Counted from the first letter of the stretch, positions 42,470 through 52,040 are shown. The stretch is DNA of 64,000 bases from Bradyrhizobium sp. AUGA SZCCT0283 (GCF_018130385.1 NZ_JAFCLU010000013.1:124001-188000), one strand, 5' to 3'. Notes: a model not told the origin generated them from the sequence alone. Numbers and translations: made by a program.

Positions 42470-43885
42470 ATGGAACTGCGCCTCTACGATACGTTGACGA
42501 AGGAGAAGCGGCCGTTTGTGCCGCTTAATGCCGACAACGTCCGCATGTATGCCTGCGGACCGACGGTCTACGACTTCGCCCACATCGGCAACGGTCGCGC
42601 GGCGATCGTGTTCGACGTGCTGTTCCGCGTCCTGCGCCATCGCTATGGCGCCGGCCATGTGACCTATGTCCGCAACGTCACCGACGTCGACGACAAGATC
42701 AACGTGCGCGCCGCGCGCGATTATCCCGGGGTGCCGCTGAACGAGGCGATCCGCAAGGTCACGGAAGAGACCTATCAGCAGTATCAGGACGACGTCACCG
42801 CGCTGGGCTGCTTGCCGCCGACGGTGCAGCCGCGCGCGACGGAGCATATCCCGGAGATGCGGGCGATCATCGAGAAGCTGGTTGCCGGCGGCTTTGCCTA
42901 TGTCGCCGAGGACCACGTGCTGTTCTCGCCGCAGGCGATGAACGCGGCGAATTCCGCGATGCCGCGCTATGGCGCGCTGTCGAAACGCTCGCTCGACGAG
43001 ATGATCGCGGGCGCCCGCGTCGACGTCGCGCCCTACAAGCGCGACAACACCGATTTCGTGCTGTGGAAGCCGTCGAAGCCGGGCGAGCCGTCATGGCCGT
43101 CGCCGGCGGGCATCAAGGCGGAAGGCCGTCCCGGCTGGCACATCGAGTGCTCGGCGATGGCTTGGAAGCATCTCGGCGAGAAGTTCGACATTCATGGCGG
43201 CGGCATCGACCTGGTGTTTCCGCACCATGAGAACGAACTTGCGCAGACCTGCTGTGCGTTTCATTCCGACCGCATGGCGAATGTCTGGATGCACAACGGC
43301 TTCCTGCAGCTCGAAAGCGAGAAGATGTCGAAGTCGCTCGGCAACTTCTTCACGATTCGCGAGATGCTGGCCGATTGGCCGGGCGAGGTGCTGCGCCTGA
43401 GCATGCTCAAGACGCATTACCGTTCGCCGCTCGACTGGACCACGAAGGGCGCGGAAGAGAGCGCCAAGACGCTCGACGATTGGTACGCGGTTGCGGCCGA
43501 CGCCGAGGGCGGCCAGCCGTCGCCGGCCATGGTCGAGGCTCTGTATGACGACCTCAACACCGCGCAGGCCATGGCTGTCCTGCACGGCCTGCGCCATGCG
43601 GCGGCGTCCGGGGGGAAGCGCGAACGCGGCGAGTTTGCGGCTTCACTTCGGCTGCTCGGTTTCCTCTCGATGAGTGCTGCGGCGTGGAAGGGACGCAAGC
43701 AGCAGGCGAGCGGCATCGATCCGCAAGAGGTCGATCGGCTGATTGCGGATCGTGCGGCGGCGCGTGCGCGAAAGGATTTCAAGGAGTCCGATCGCATCCG
43801 GGACGAACTCGCCGCGATGGGCGTCGCCATCAAGGACGGCAAGGATGCCGATGGAAAGCCCGTGACCACATGGGAGATCGCGTGA
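42470..43885 (+). CDS. cysS: Cysteine-tRNA ligase
   Basis: Class I synthetase of 471 residues charging tRNA-Cys. Zinc and HIGH-like motifs: YACGPTVYDFAHIGNGRAAI (first Zn ligand and HIGN), WHIECSAMAWKHLG and GIDLVFPHHENELAQT (other Zn ligands), then KMSKSLGNF. Length is normal. The ATG of MELRLYDTLT is chosen; the in-frame ATG 25 codons upstream would lie in hairpin 2. It is followed by a coupled 37-residue ORF, a GNAT gene and cimA. Confidence 0.96.
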   Translation: MELRLYDTLTKEKRPFVPLNADNVRMYACGPTVYDFAHIGNGRAAIVFDVLFRVLRHRYGAGHVTYVRNVTDVDDKINVRAARDYPGVPLNEAIRKVTEETYQQYQDDVTALGCLPPTVQPRATEHIPEMRAIIEKLVAGGFAYVAEDHVLFSPQAMNAANSAMPRYGALSKRSLDEMIAGARVDVAPYKRDNTDFVLWKPSKPGEPSWPSPAGIKAEGRPGWHIECSAMAWKHLGEKFDIHGGGIDLVFPHHENELAQTCCAFHSDRMANVWMHNGFLQLESEKMSKSLGNFFTIREMLADWPGEVLRLSMLKTHYRSPLDWTTKGAEESAKTLDDWYAVAADAEGGQPSPAMVEALYDDLNTAQAMAVLHGLRHAAASGGKRERGEFAASLRLLGFLSMSAAAWKGRKQQASGIDPQEVDRLIADRAAARARKDFKESDRIRDELAAMGVAIKDGKDADGKPVTTWEIA

Positions 43886-43998
43886 TGACGAAACCCGATA
43901 CGCCTTTTCCGAAACACTGGCTCTATTATATCGCGCTGAAGATCCTGCTGATCGCCGGCGCGGTAGCGCTGGCCCTGAAGCTTTACGGCATGTGGTGA
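43885..43998 (+). CDS. Small membrane protein (37 aa) coupled to cysS
   Basis: ATGA overlap with the cysS stop starts a 37-residue protein: a charged N-terminus (TKPDTPFPKHW) followed by one hydrophobic helix (YYIALKILLIAGAVALALKL) and a short tail YGMW. The tight overlap on both sides, with cysS and with the GNAT start, argues that it is translated. Function unknown; single-pass inner-membrane protein by prediction. Confidence 0.6.
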   Translation: MTKPDTPFPKHWLYYIALKILLIAGAVALALKLYGMW

Positions 43999-44519
43999 AG
44001 ATTGCGATGGGACAGGCGTTGCCCAAACCTGGCTTGCGGCCGTATCTGCCGGCGGATGTTCCGATGCTGGCGGCGATCTTCGTTGCCGCCATCGAGGAAC
44101 TGACCGGCGATGACTACAGCGAGGCGCAGCAGCAAGCCTGGGCGGCGGCGGCCGAGGACGAAGAAGCGTTCGGCAAGAAGCTGGCAGGGCAATTGACGCT
44201 GATCGCGACCATCCAGAATGCGCCGGTCGGTTTCGCCTCGCTGAAAGGGCCTGATCACATCGACATGCTGTTCGTTCATCCAAGCGTGGCGGGGCAGGGC
44301 GTCGCCTCGATGCTGGTGGACGCGCTGGAAAAACTGGCGGGCGCGCGCGGGGCGAAAACCCTGACGGTCGATGCCAGCGACACCGCGGAGCCGCTGTTCA
44401 AGAAGCGCGGCTATATCGCCATGCAACGAAATACCGTGACCCTCAACGGCGAATGGCTCGCCAACACCACGATGCAGAAAACGCTGGCCGATGGCGCCGC
44501 GCCGGGAGTTCCGTCATGA
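43992..44519 (+). CDS. GNAT-family N-acetyltransferase
   Basis: 175-residue GNAT protein with the acetyl-CoA pyrophosphate loop in HPSVAGQGVASMLVDALE (Q/R-x-x-G-x-A pattern, here QGVAS) after DHIDMLFV, and a C-terminal TVDASDTAEPLFKKRGY as in family motif B. Substrate unknown. It starts at a GTG overlapping the small ORF; an ATG five codons later (MGQALPKPG) is a good alternative. Its stop overlaps the cimA start by ATGA. Confidence 0.85.
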   Translation: MVKIAMGQALPKPGLRPYLPADVPMLAAIFVAAIEELTGDDYSEAQQQAWAAAAEDEEAFGKKLAGQLTLIATIQNAPVGFASLKGPDHIDMLFVHPSVAGQGVASMLVDALEKLAGARGAKTLTVDASDTAEPLFKKRGYIAMQRNTVTLNGEWLANTTMQKTLADGAAPGVPS

Positions 44520-46114
44520 GCCGCGAACGCCTTTATCTCTTCGATACCACGCTGCGCGACGGCGCACAGACCAACGGCGTCGATTTCACGCTACATGACA
44601 AGCAGATCATCGCGCAGATGCTGGACGATCTCGGCATCGACTATGTCGAGGGCGGCTATCCCGGCGCCAATCCGACCGACACCGAATTCTTCGCCGAAAA
44701 GCCGAAGCTCGAACACGCCAAATTCACGGCGTTCGGCATGACGCGCCGTCCGGGCCGTTCGGCCTCGAACGATCCGGGGCTTGCGGCACTGATCGAGGCC
44801 AAGGCCGATGCGATCTGCTTCGTCGCCAAATCCTCTGCCTATCAGGTGCGGGTGGCGCTGGAGACCACCAACGAGGAAAACCTCGCCTCGATCCGCGACA
44901 GCGTCACCGCGGCAAAGGCGGCAGGGCGCGAGGTTATGGTCGATTGCGAGCACTTCTTCGACGGCTACAAGGAGAATGCCGATTTCGCGCTGGCCTGCGC
45001 CAAGGCGGCCTATGATTCAGGCGCGCGCTGGGTGGTGCTGTGCGACACCAATGGCGGTACCATGCCGCACGAGATCGAGACCATTGTCGGCACCGTGACA
45101 AAACATATCCCGGGCAGCCATGTCGGCATCCACGCCCATAACGACACCGAGCAGGCGGTGGCCAATTCGCTGGCCGCCGTGCGCGCCGGCGCGCGGCAGA
45201 TCCAGGGCACGCTGAACGGGCTCGGCGAGCGCTGCGGCAACGCCAACCTCTGTTCTCTGATCCCGACGCTGCGCCTGAAGAACGAATTCTCCGACGCCTT
45301 CGAGATCGGCGTCACCGCGGACAAGATGGCGACGTTGATGAAGGTGTCGCGCACGCTCGACGATATGCTCAACCGCGCGCCGAACCGCCACGCGCCTTAC
45401 GTCGGCGAGAGCGCCTTCGTAACCAAGACCGGCATTCATGCCTCCGCGGTCATGAAGGACCCGCAGACCTATGAGCACGTGTTGCCCGAATCAGTCGGCA
45501 ACCATCGGAAGGTGCTGGTGTCCGATCAGGCCGGCCGTTCCAATGTGATGGCTGAACTCGACCGCGCCGGCATCACCTATGAGAAGAGCGACCCGAAGCT
45601 GGCGCGTCTGGTCGAGGAGCTGAAGGAGCGGGAAGCGGCGGGTTATGCCTATGAATCGGCCAATGCCTCGTTCGACCTGCTGGCGCGGCGCACGCTCGGC
45701 CGCGTGCCGGAATATTTCAAGGTCGAACAGTTCGACGTCAATGTCGAGCAGCGCTACAACGCCAACGGCCAGCGTGTCACGGTGGCGCTGGCGGTGGTCA
45801 AGGTCGATGTCGCCGGCGAACGGCTGATCTCGGCGGCGGAAGGCAACGGCCCGGTCAACGCGCTCGATGTCGCGCTGCGCAAGGATCTCGGCAAGTACCA
45901 GAAATATATCGAGGGCCTGAAGCTGATCGATTACCGCGTGCGTATCCTCAATGGCGGCACGGAAGCGGTGACGCGGGTGCTGATCGAGAGCGAGGACGAG
46001 AACGGCGAGAGCTGGACCACCATCGGCGTCTCGCCCAATATCATCGACGCCTCGTTCCAGGCGCTGATGGATTCGGTGATCTACAAGCTGGTGAAATCAG
46101 GCGCGCCGGCGTGA
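44516..46114 (+). CDS. cimA: Citramalate synthase
   Basis: 532-residue enzyme condensing pyruvate and acetyl-CoA to (R)-citramalate, a threonine-independent entry to isoleucine. The N-terminal TIM barrel begins YLFDTTLRDGAQTNGVDFTL, with GGYPGANPTD, CDTNGGTMPHE and GIHAHNDTEQAVANSLAAV (HxH metal ligands). The C-terminal LeuA-type dimerisation domain carries the allosteric region. The TLRDGAQT form and length favour CimA over 2-isopropylmalate or homocitrate synthase. Coupled to the GNAT gene by ATGA. Confidence 0.92.
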   Translation: MSRERLYLFDTTLRDGAQTNGVDFTLHDKQIIAQMLDDLGIDYVEGGYPGANPTDTEFFAEKPKLEHAKFTAFGMTRRPGRSASNDPGLAALIEAKADAICFVAKSSAYQVRVALETTNEENLASIRDSVTAAKAAGREVMVDCEHFFDGYKENADFALACAKAAYDSGARWVVLCDTNGGTMPHEIETIVGTVTKHIPGSHVGIHAHNDTEQAVANSLAAVRAGARQIQGTLNGLGERCGNANLCSLIPTLRLKNEFSDAFEIGVTADKMATLMKVSRTLDDMLNRAPNRHAPYVGESAFVTKTGIHASAVMKDPQTYEHVLPESVGNHRKVLVSDQAGRSNVMAELDRAGITYEKSDPKLARLVEELKEREAAGYAYESANASFDLLARRTLGRVPEYFKVEQFDVNVEQRYNANGQRVTVALAVVKVDVAGERLISAAEGNGPVNALDVALRKDLGKYQKYIEGLKLIDYRVRILNGGTEAVTRVLIESEDENGESWTTIGVSPNIIDASFQALMDSVIYKLVKSGAPA

Positions 46115-46138
46115 GTTGAGCGGTGAACGTGCAACCGC

Positions 46139-46251
46139 CGTCATTGCGAGCGAAGCGAAGCAATCCATATTGCGGCGAAAACGGAAGAATGGATTGCTTC
46201 GTCGCTTCGCTCCCTTGCGCAAACGCTTCGCGTTTGTCGCAGGCAATGACG
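46139..46251. repeat. Nested inverted-repeat element
   Basis: 113 bp. The left arm CGTCATTGCGAGCGAAGCG followed by AAGCAATCCAT is mirrored by ATGGATTGCTTC, GTCGCTTCGCTC and the terminal GCAATGACG. A small hairpin GCGCAAACGC/GCGTTTGTCGC is inserted in the right arm. This sequence resembles a dispersed repeat that I recall as common in Bradyrhizobium and relatives. It lies between cimA and the VOC gene. Confidence 0.8.
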
Positions 46252-46272
46252 TTGAGAAATTGAGGTTCGGCC

Positions 46273-46650
46273 ATGATCGACCACATCTCCGTCGGCGTCA
46301 GCGACCTCGAGCGCTCCGCGCGGTTCTATGAAGCCACACTCGCCCCGCTCGGCCTCTCGCGGCTCGTCACCCGACCGGCCACCATCGGTTTCGGCAAAAC
46401 CTACCCCGAATTCTGGATCAACCTGCGCGCCGGCATGGCGAAGATCCCGCCCGAGAGCGGCACGCACATCTGCCTTCGTGCCAAAGCAACCGGCGATGTC
46501 GATGCGTTCCACGCCGCAGCGCTCAGCGCCGGCGGCCGCTCCGACGGCGCGCCGGGCCTGCGTCCGCACGATCGCGTGAAATATTACGCCGCCTTCGTCA
46601 TCGATCCGGACGGCAACCGCATCGAGGCGGTGACGTTTCCCAGCGAGTGA
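46273..46650 (+). CDS. VOC (glyoxalase-fold) protein
   Basis: 125-residue VOC protein beginning MIDHISVGVSDLERSARFYE with the first metal His, then HICLRAKATGDVDAFHAAAL, and ending with YAAFVIDPDGNRIEAVTF carrying the conserved Glu. This is the lactoylglutathione lyase-like subgroup often found near stress genes; specificity is not deducible. It ends three bases before the convergent LOG gene. Confidence 0.87.
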   Translation: MIDHISVGVSDLERSARFYEATLAPLGLSRLVTRPATIGFGKTYPEFWINLRAGMAKIPPESGTHICLRAKATGDVDAFHAAALSAGGRSDGAPGLRPHDRVKYYAAFVIDPDGNRIEAVTFPSE

Positions 46651-46653
46651 AGC

Positions 46654-47274
46654 CTACAGCTTCCGCGCCAATTCCGGCGCCATTTCCTTGGTGCCTTCGG
46701 GAGCACGGGCCGCGGCGGCGCGCAGGCGCGGCACGATGTCTTCGACCCGTTCAGCCTTGAGAATGTCGATATTCAGTGATGGGCGGATGAACTCGGTTTC
46801 GCGCATATGCGCCAGCAGCGCGATCAGCGGCTCCCAGAAGCCGTCGATGTTGGCGAGCAGAACCGGCTTGGAGTGGCGGCCGAGTTGCTGCCAGGTCATC
46901 TGCTCGACCAGTTCTTCCAGCGTGCCGACGCCGCCGGGCAGGGCGACGAATGCATCGGAATGTTCGAACATCAGCCGCTTGCGCTCGTGCATGTCGGGCG
47001 TGACGATCATTTCCTGAACGCGCGTCAGCATATTTTCGCGGGATCGCAAAAAATCCGGAATGATCCCGGTGACCAGGCCGCCGTGATCCAGCGTGGATTT
47101 GGCGATCGCGCCCATCAGCCCGACCGATCCGCCGCCATAGACAAGGCGGATATTGTTCTCGGCGAAAATCTTTCCCAAAGCGAGGGCCGCTTCGACAAAG
47201 CGGGGGCTGGAGCCTGAGCCGGAGCCGCAATAGACACAGACTGTTTTGATTTCATCGGTTTTGATTTGATCCAT
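46654..47274 (-). CDS. LOG-family protein (TIGR00730)
   Basis: 206-residue Rossmann-fold protein of the lysine-decarboxylase-like / LOG family, some of which release free cytokinin from nucleotide precursors. The family signature PGGVGTLEELVEQMTW is intact, as are VYGGGSVGLMGAIAKSTL and the MHERKRLM arginine motif. The ATG of MDQIKTDEIK is used; earlier in-frame ATGs (MICMD, MQCHM) are possible. Catalytic residues Arg and Glu are present, so activity is plausible. Confidence 0.9.
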   Translation of the reverse strand: MDQIKTDEIKTVCVYCGSGSGSSPRFVEAALALGKIFAENNIRLVYGGGSVGLMGAIAKSTLDHGGLVTGIIPDFLRSRENMLTRVQEMIVTPDMHERKRLMFEHSDAFVALPGGVGTLEELVEQMTWQQLGRHSKPVLLANIDGFWEPLIALLAHMRETEFIRPSLNIDILKAERVEDIVPRLRAAAARAPEGTKEMAPELARKL

Positions 47275-47486
47275 GCAGATCATGTGGCACTGCACCCAGG
47301 AAAGCTCAAGTCTGGCTTGTTTCGCTGATGCAGCACAAATAGGCCCGAAATCAAACCAAACGGGGGAAAGATTTATCTTTCAAGGCTGTACGGGACAGTC
47401 AAACGCTCTATATGACGGGCATATGCAGATCATCAAAAACCATCTGAAGGCGACCAGTGCGCCATCTTGCTCTGGGCGCGACGCCA

Positions 47487-49478
47487 ATGGCTGATCCTGA
47501 TTCGCACCCGCATGCTGGTGCCGCCACTCCGGCCAGCGACTCTCCCGAAAAGGCGACCCTGATCGGGACGTTGGTACATTTGTGGCCCTATATCTGGCCT
47601 GGCGACCGCGCAGACCTGAAGATGCGCGTGGTCTGGTCGATGGTCCTGCTGCTGGCAGCGAAGCTCGCGACGCTGACGGTGCCGTTCACCTTCAAATGGG
47701 CGATCGATGCGCTCAACGGCACGGGCACCGCGCCGGTCGAACCGTCGAACTGGACGCTGTGGCTGATCGCCTCGCCCTTGCTGATGACCGCCAGCTACGG
47801 CGCGGTGCGGGTACTGATGGCGATATTGACACAGTTTCGCGACGGCATCTTCGCCCGCGTCGCCATGCATGCGGTGCGCAAGCTCGCCTACATCACCTTC
47901 GTCCATATGCACGAATTGTCGCTGCGCTTCCACCTGGAGCGCAAGACCGGCGGCCTCACGCGCGTGCTGGAGCGTGGCCGCACCGGCATCGAGGTGATCG
48001 TGCGGATGGTGATCCTGCAGTTGATCCCGACCATCGTCGAGGTGTCGCTGCTGATGGCCGTGCTGCTGTGGCAGTTCGACTGGCGCTACGTGCTGGTCAC
48101 CGCGATCACCGTCGTGATCTACATGTACTACACCTATATCGCCACCGAATGGCGGATCGAAATCCGCCGCAAGATGAACGATTCCGACACCGAGGCGAAC
48201 ACCAAGGCGATCGACTCGCTGCTCAACTACGAGACGGTGAAATATTTCAGCGCGGAGCAGCGCGAGGCCGAACGCTACGACCGTTCGATGGAGCGCTACG
48301 AGCGCAACAGCGTGAAGACCTATACCTCGCTGGCGGTGCTCAATACCGGGCAGGCGATCATCTTCACCTTCGGCCTCACCGCGACCATGCTGATGTGCGC
48401 GCTCGGCGTCCGCAACGGCACCAATACGGTCGGCGATTTCGTCATGGTCAACGCCATGATGATCCAGCTCTACCAGCCGCTGAATTTCATGGGCATGGTC
48501 TATCGCGAGATCAAGCAGGCGATCATCGACATCGAGAAGATGTTCAGCGTGCTGTCGCGCAATCCCGAGATCAAGGATATCCCGGGCGCTACGCCGCTCG
48601 TCGTCAGCTCGGGCAATGTGCGGTTCGACGACGTGCGCTTTGCCTACGATCCGGAGCGGCCGATCCTCAAGGGCCTCAGCTTCGAGGTGCCGGCCGGCAA
48701 GACGGTGGCGATCGTCGGTCCCTCGGGCGCCGGCAAGTCGACGATTTCGCGGCTGCTGTTCCGCCTCTATGACGTCTCCAGCGGAAAAATCCTGATCGAC
48801 GGCCAGGACATCAGGAACGTCACGCAGGCGAGCCTGCGCGCCTCGATCGGCATGGTGCCGCAGGACACCGTGCTGTTCAACGACACCATCCGCTACAACA
48901 TCCGCTACGGCCGCTGGGACGCCGGCGATGCCGAGGTGGAGCAGGCGGCGCAACTGGCGCAGATCGACAGCTTCATCCGGATGTCGCCGAAGGGGTACGA
49001 AACCCAGGTCGGCGAACGCGGCCTGAAACTGTCGGGCGGCGAGAAACAGCGCGTGGCAATTGCGCGCACCGTGCTGAAGGCGCCGCCAATCCTGGTGCTG
49101 GATGAGGCGACGTCCGCGCTCGACAGCCACACCGAGCATGAAATCCAGGAAGCGCTGGAGCGCGTCTCGCGTGGCCGCACGTCGCTGGTGATCGCGCACC
49201 GGCTCTCGACCATCGTCGGCGCCGATGAAATTATCGTGCTGGATCAAGGGCGCATCGCCGAGCGTGGCACCCACACGGGGCTTTTGGCGTCCGGCGGGCT
49301 CTATGCCAGTATGTGGAACAGGCAGCGCGAAGCCGAGGAGGCGCGGGAGAAGCTCGCGAAGATCGACGACGCCAACGAGGCGCCGAACCGCGCCCCGCCG
49401 CCGGTCGATGATCCGCTCAATGAGCCGTCCAGGGACCCGTCCAAACCCAAAGATCCCTTGGCAACCGCCGCGGAATAA
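47487..49478 (+). CDS. Atm1-type ABC exporter (permease-ATPase)
   Basis: 663-residue half-transporter of the Atm1/HMT1 subfamily, exporting glutathione-linked sulfur compounds or metals. Six helices at about residues 45-340 include DSLLNYETVKYFSAEQREAE, the Atm1 signature, and the ATPase has GPSGAGKSTISRLLFRLYD, QDTVLFNDTIRYNI, LSGGEKQRVAIART and VLDEATSALDSHTE. The ATG of MADPDSHPHAG is used. The C-terminal tail is proline-rich and probably disordered. psd and pssA follow. Confidence 0.92.
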   Translation: MADPDSHPHAGAATPASDSPEKATLIGTLVHLWPYIWPGDRADLKMRVVWSMVLLLAAKLATLTVPFTFKWAIDALNGTGTAPVEPSNWTLWLIASPLLMTASYGAVRVLMAILTQFRDGIFARVAMHAVRKLAYITFVHMHELSLRFHLERKTGGLTRVLERGRTGIEVIVRMVILQLIPTIVEVSLLMAVLLWQFDWRYVLVTAITVVIYMYYTYIATEWRIEIRRKMNDSDTEANTKAIDSLLNYETVKYFSAEQREAERYDRSMERYERNSVKTYTSLAVLNTGQAIIFTFGLTATMLMCALGVRNGTNTVGDFVMVNAMMIQLYQPLNFMGMVYREIKQAIIDIEKMFSVLSRNPEIKDIPGATPLVVSSGNVRFDDVRFAYDPERPILKGLSFEVPAGKTVAIVGPSGAGKSTISRLLFRLYDVSSGKILIDGQDIRNVTQASLRASIGMVPQDTVLFNDTIRYNIRYGRWDAGDAEVEQAAQLAQIDSFIRMSPKGYETQVGERGLKLSGGEKQRVAIARTVLKAPPILVLDEATSALDSHTEHEIQEALERVSRGRTSLVIAHRLSTIVGADEIIVLDQGRIAERGTHTGLLASGGLYASMWNRQREAEEAREKLAKIDDANEAPNRAPPPVDDPLNEPSRDPSKPKDPLATAAE

Positions 49479-49536
49479 TCCAAATACCCCGCTACTTCCA
49501 AAGGCAGGGAAGTTGGCCAGACAACAGTGAGCCTCG

Positions 49537-50235
49537 ATGTCGATTGCGAACTCCATCCGCGCGCAGATCCCGCCGATCCATCCCGAGGGGTATCCCTTTA
49601 TCGGCGCTTTTGCGGCGGTCAGCCTGATCCTGTTCTGGATCTGGACGCCGCTGGGCTGGATCGGCACCGCCTTGACCGTCTGGTGCGCGCTGTTCTTCCG
49701 CGATCCCGTTCGCGTCACGCCGGTGCGCGACGGCATCGTGGTGGCGCCGGCCGATGGCCGCGTCTCCATGATCGCGCAGGTGCTGCCGCCGGCTGAACTC
49801 GGCCTCGGCGACCGGCCGCTGCCGCGCATTTCGATCTTCATGAGCGTGTTCAACTGCCACGTAAACCGCAGCCCGGTGGCGGGCCGCATCGACCGCATCG
49901 CCTACCGGCCCGGCGCCTTCATCAACGCCGAGCTCGACAAGGCCAGCGAAGACAATGAGCGCAATTCGCTTGTTATCTCGACCACCAACGGACGGATCGG
50001 CGTGGTCCAGATCGCCGGCTTGGTGGCGCGGCGGATTGTCTCATTCGTGCGGGAAGGCCAGTCGATCGGTGCCGGCGAGAGGTTCGGCCTGATCCGCTTT
50101 GGCTCGCGCCTGGACGTTTATTTGCCCGAAGGTTCGAAATCGCTGGTTTCCGAGGGGCAAACGGCGGTTGCCGGCGAGACGATCTTGGCCGATTTCAGTT
50201 CCAGCGAGCAGGGCCGGACGTTTCGCGCCGATTAA
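49537..50235 (+). CDS. psd: Phosphatidylserine decarboxylase proenzyme
   Basis: 232-residue short-form Psd that makes phosphatidylethanolamine. It has an N-terminal membrane segment (YPFIGAFAAVSLILFWIW), PADGRVSMIAQV, SIFMSVFNCHVNRSPV and the pyruvoyl cleavage site RFGSRLDVYLP (Gly-Ser). Short forms are usual in Hyphomicrobiales. It is adjacent to pssA, which supplies its substrate, and follows the ABC exporter after 58 bases. Confidence 0.95.
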   Translation: MSIANSIRAQIPPIHPEGYPFIGAFAAVSLILFWIWTPLGWIGTALTVWCALFFRDPVRVTPVRDGIVVAPADGRVSMIAQVLPPAELGLGDRPLPRISIFMSVFNCHVNRSPVAGRIDRIAYRPGAFINAELDKASEDNERNSLVISTTNGRIGVVQIAGLVARRIVSFVREGQSIGAGERFGLIRFGSRLDVYLPEGSKSLVSEGQTAVAGETILADFSSSEQGRTFRAD

Positions 50236-50311
50236 CCGTCCCCGGCCGCCTAAAAGGCTAAGCCGCCGCCAATGGTGAACCGGACCGGCGCTTGCTATAT
50301 ACTGGCAAGCC

Positions 50312-51196
50312 ATGCTGACCCCTGATCCCAAATACCCTGAACTGCGCCGCCGCCGGTTTCGCCCAATCCCGGTGCGGATGCTGGTGCCCAACGTCATCAC
50401 CTTGCTCGCGATCTGCGCCGGGCTGACGGCGATCCGGCTGTCGATCGAAGGGCGGATGGAGCTTGCGGTCGCCGCCATCGTATTCGCGGCCGTGCTGGAT
50501 GGGGTCGACGGCCGCGTCGCGCGCATGATCAAGGGTCAGTCGAAATTCGGCGCCGAACTCGACAGCCTTGCGGATTTCGTCAATTTCGGCGTTGCGCCCG
50601 GCCTCATGCTGTACTTCTGGCAGCTCCAGGAGCTGCATAATGGCGGCTGGATCGCGGCGATGGTGTTTGCGATCGCCGGCGGCCTGCGGCTGGCGCGCTT
50701 CAACGCCAGTATCGACGATCCGAACAAACCTGCCTTTGCGGCGAATTACTTCACCGGCGTGCCGGCGCCGGCCGGCGCCATCCTTGCGATGCTGCCGTTC
50801 TATCTGGCGTTTCTGGGCGTCTCGAAGCCGCCGGCCATGCTGACCGCGTTCTATACGCTTTTGATCGCATTCCTGATGGTGTCACGTCTGCCGGTGTTTT
50901 CCGGCAAGACGATCAGGATGCGCGTGCCGCCGGAAATGGTGCTGCCGGTTTTCGTCTCCGTGGTGTTCTTCGTCGCACTGCTGATCGGCTATCCCTGGCA
51001 CATCCTGTCGATCGGTTCGGTGCTGTATCTCGGAAGCCTGCCCTGGGGGTGGAAGACCTATCGCGACCATGAGCGCAATGCCGCTGCCGCGCAGCCGTCT
51101 GCAACGGCGGGCGCCGCCGGACCGTCAACTCCGGCGGCGACCTTTCCGCCGGCCCCTGATGAAGCCGGGAACGAGCGGCCGGCGCGGCTGAACTGA
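50312..51196 (+). CDS. pssA: CDP-diacylglycerol-serine O-phosphatidyltransferase
   Basis: 294-residue integral membrane enzyme with the CDP-alcohol phosphotransferase motif DGVDGRVARMIKGQSKFG followed by AELDSLADFV (D-G-x2-A-R-x8-G-x3-D-x3-D). Eight or so hydrophobic segments follow. It produces phosphatidylserine for psd. The C-terminal 40 residues are Ala/Pro-rich. About 76 bases separate it from psd. Confidence 0.95.
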   Translation: MLTPDPKYPELRRRRFRPIPVRMLVPNVITLLAICAGLTAIRLSIEGRMELAVAAIVFAAVLDGVDGRVARMIKGQSKFGAELDSLADFVNFGVAPGLMLYFWQLQELHNGGWIAAMVFAIAGGLRLARFNASIDDPNKPAFAANYFTGVPAPAGAILAMLPFYLAFLGVSKPPAMLTAFYTLLIAFLMVSRLPVFSGKTIRMRVPPEMVLPVFVSVVFFVALLIGYPWHILSIGSVLYLGSLPWGWKTYRDHERNAAAAQPSATAGAAGPSTPAATFPPAPDEAGNERPARLN

Positions 51197-51320
51197 GCGC
51201 GCCGCGCGACTTTCGATATAGCTGCCATGAGCCGCCGCCGAGTTGGGTGCAACGCCAATCTCGGCTATACGCATGTCATTCCAGAACAGCCGGCCCAAAG
51301 AACAATCAGGAGAGAACGCC

Positions 51321-52040
51321 GTGAACAATGCCGTTACCGCCCCGCTGCCTGCTTCCGTCCTCGAGGCGCTGGCGCGCTATGACACGCCGACGATCTGCAA
51401 TGCGATGGAAATCGTCGCGCCCGAACGCCGCCTGATCGGCTACACCACCAAGCCGCTGGTCTGTCCGTTTCCCGATCTGCCGCCGATGGTCGGCTATGCC
51501 CGCACCGTCACCATCCGCTCGGTGCTCAAATCCACCCTGCCAGCCGATGAGCAGGCGAAGCGCCGCATCGCCTATTACGAATATGTCGGCACCGGTTTCG
51601 GTCCGCGCATCACCGTGATCCAGGATATCGACGGCGCCGATGTCGGCTACGGCGCGTTCTGGGGCGAGGTGCAGAGCAACGTGCACAAGGCGCTCGGCTG
51701 CCTCGGCGTCATCACCGACGGCTCGATCCGCGACATTCCGCAATGGGCGCCGGGTTTCCAGGCGCTGGCCGGCTCGATCGGGCCGTCGCACGCCTGGGTT
51801 CACGCCGAACACTGGGGCGGCGAAGTGCGCGTCGCCGGCATGACGGTGCATTCCGACGATCTCATCCACGCCGACCAGCACGGCGCCATCGTGATCCCCA
51901 CGGATATCGCGGCGAAGATTCCGGAAGCCGCCGAACTCTGCGGCCGGCGCGAGACGCCGATCCTGGAAATCGCGCGCAGCCCGGACTTCACGCTCGAAAA
52001 GCTCAAAGAGGCGCTGAAGCGTTCGTCCGAGATCCACTGA
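51321..52040 (+). CDS. RraA-like protein (HMG/CHA aldolase fold)
   Basis: 239-residue protein. The typical RraA-fold motif is visible as LGCLGVITDGSIRDIPQW, where Arg-Asp binds the divalent metal and substrate carboxylate, and GYGAFWGEVQSNVHKALG upstream. Members are either 4-hydroxy-4-methyl-2-oxoglutarate aldolases or RNase E inhibitors; with this length (over 200) an aldolase or decarboxylase role is more likely. A GTG start with AGGAGAG upstream is chosen (VNNAVTAPLP). The decayed Bug gene follows. Confidence 0.85.
   Translation: MNNAVTAPLPASVLEALARYDTPTICNAMEIVAPERRLIGYTTKPLVCPFPDLPPMVGYARTVTIRSVLKSTLPADEQAKRRIAYYEYVGTGFGPRITVIQDIDGADVGYGAFWGEVQSNVHKALGCLGVITDGSIRDIPQWAPGFQALAGSIGPSHAWVHAEHWGGEVRVAGMTVHSDDLIHADQHGAIVIPTDIAAKIPEAAELCGRRETPILEIARSPDFTLEKLKEALKRSSEIH

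Noticed and set aside
47296..47486. Possible tRNA or small RNA between the LOG and ABC exporter genes
   Set aside because: No cloverleaf or terminator could be drawn; probably only a promoter region.
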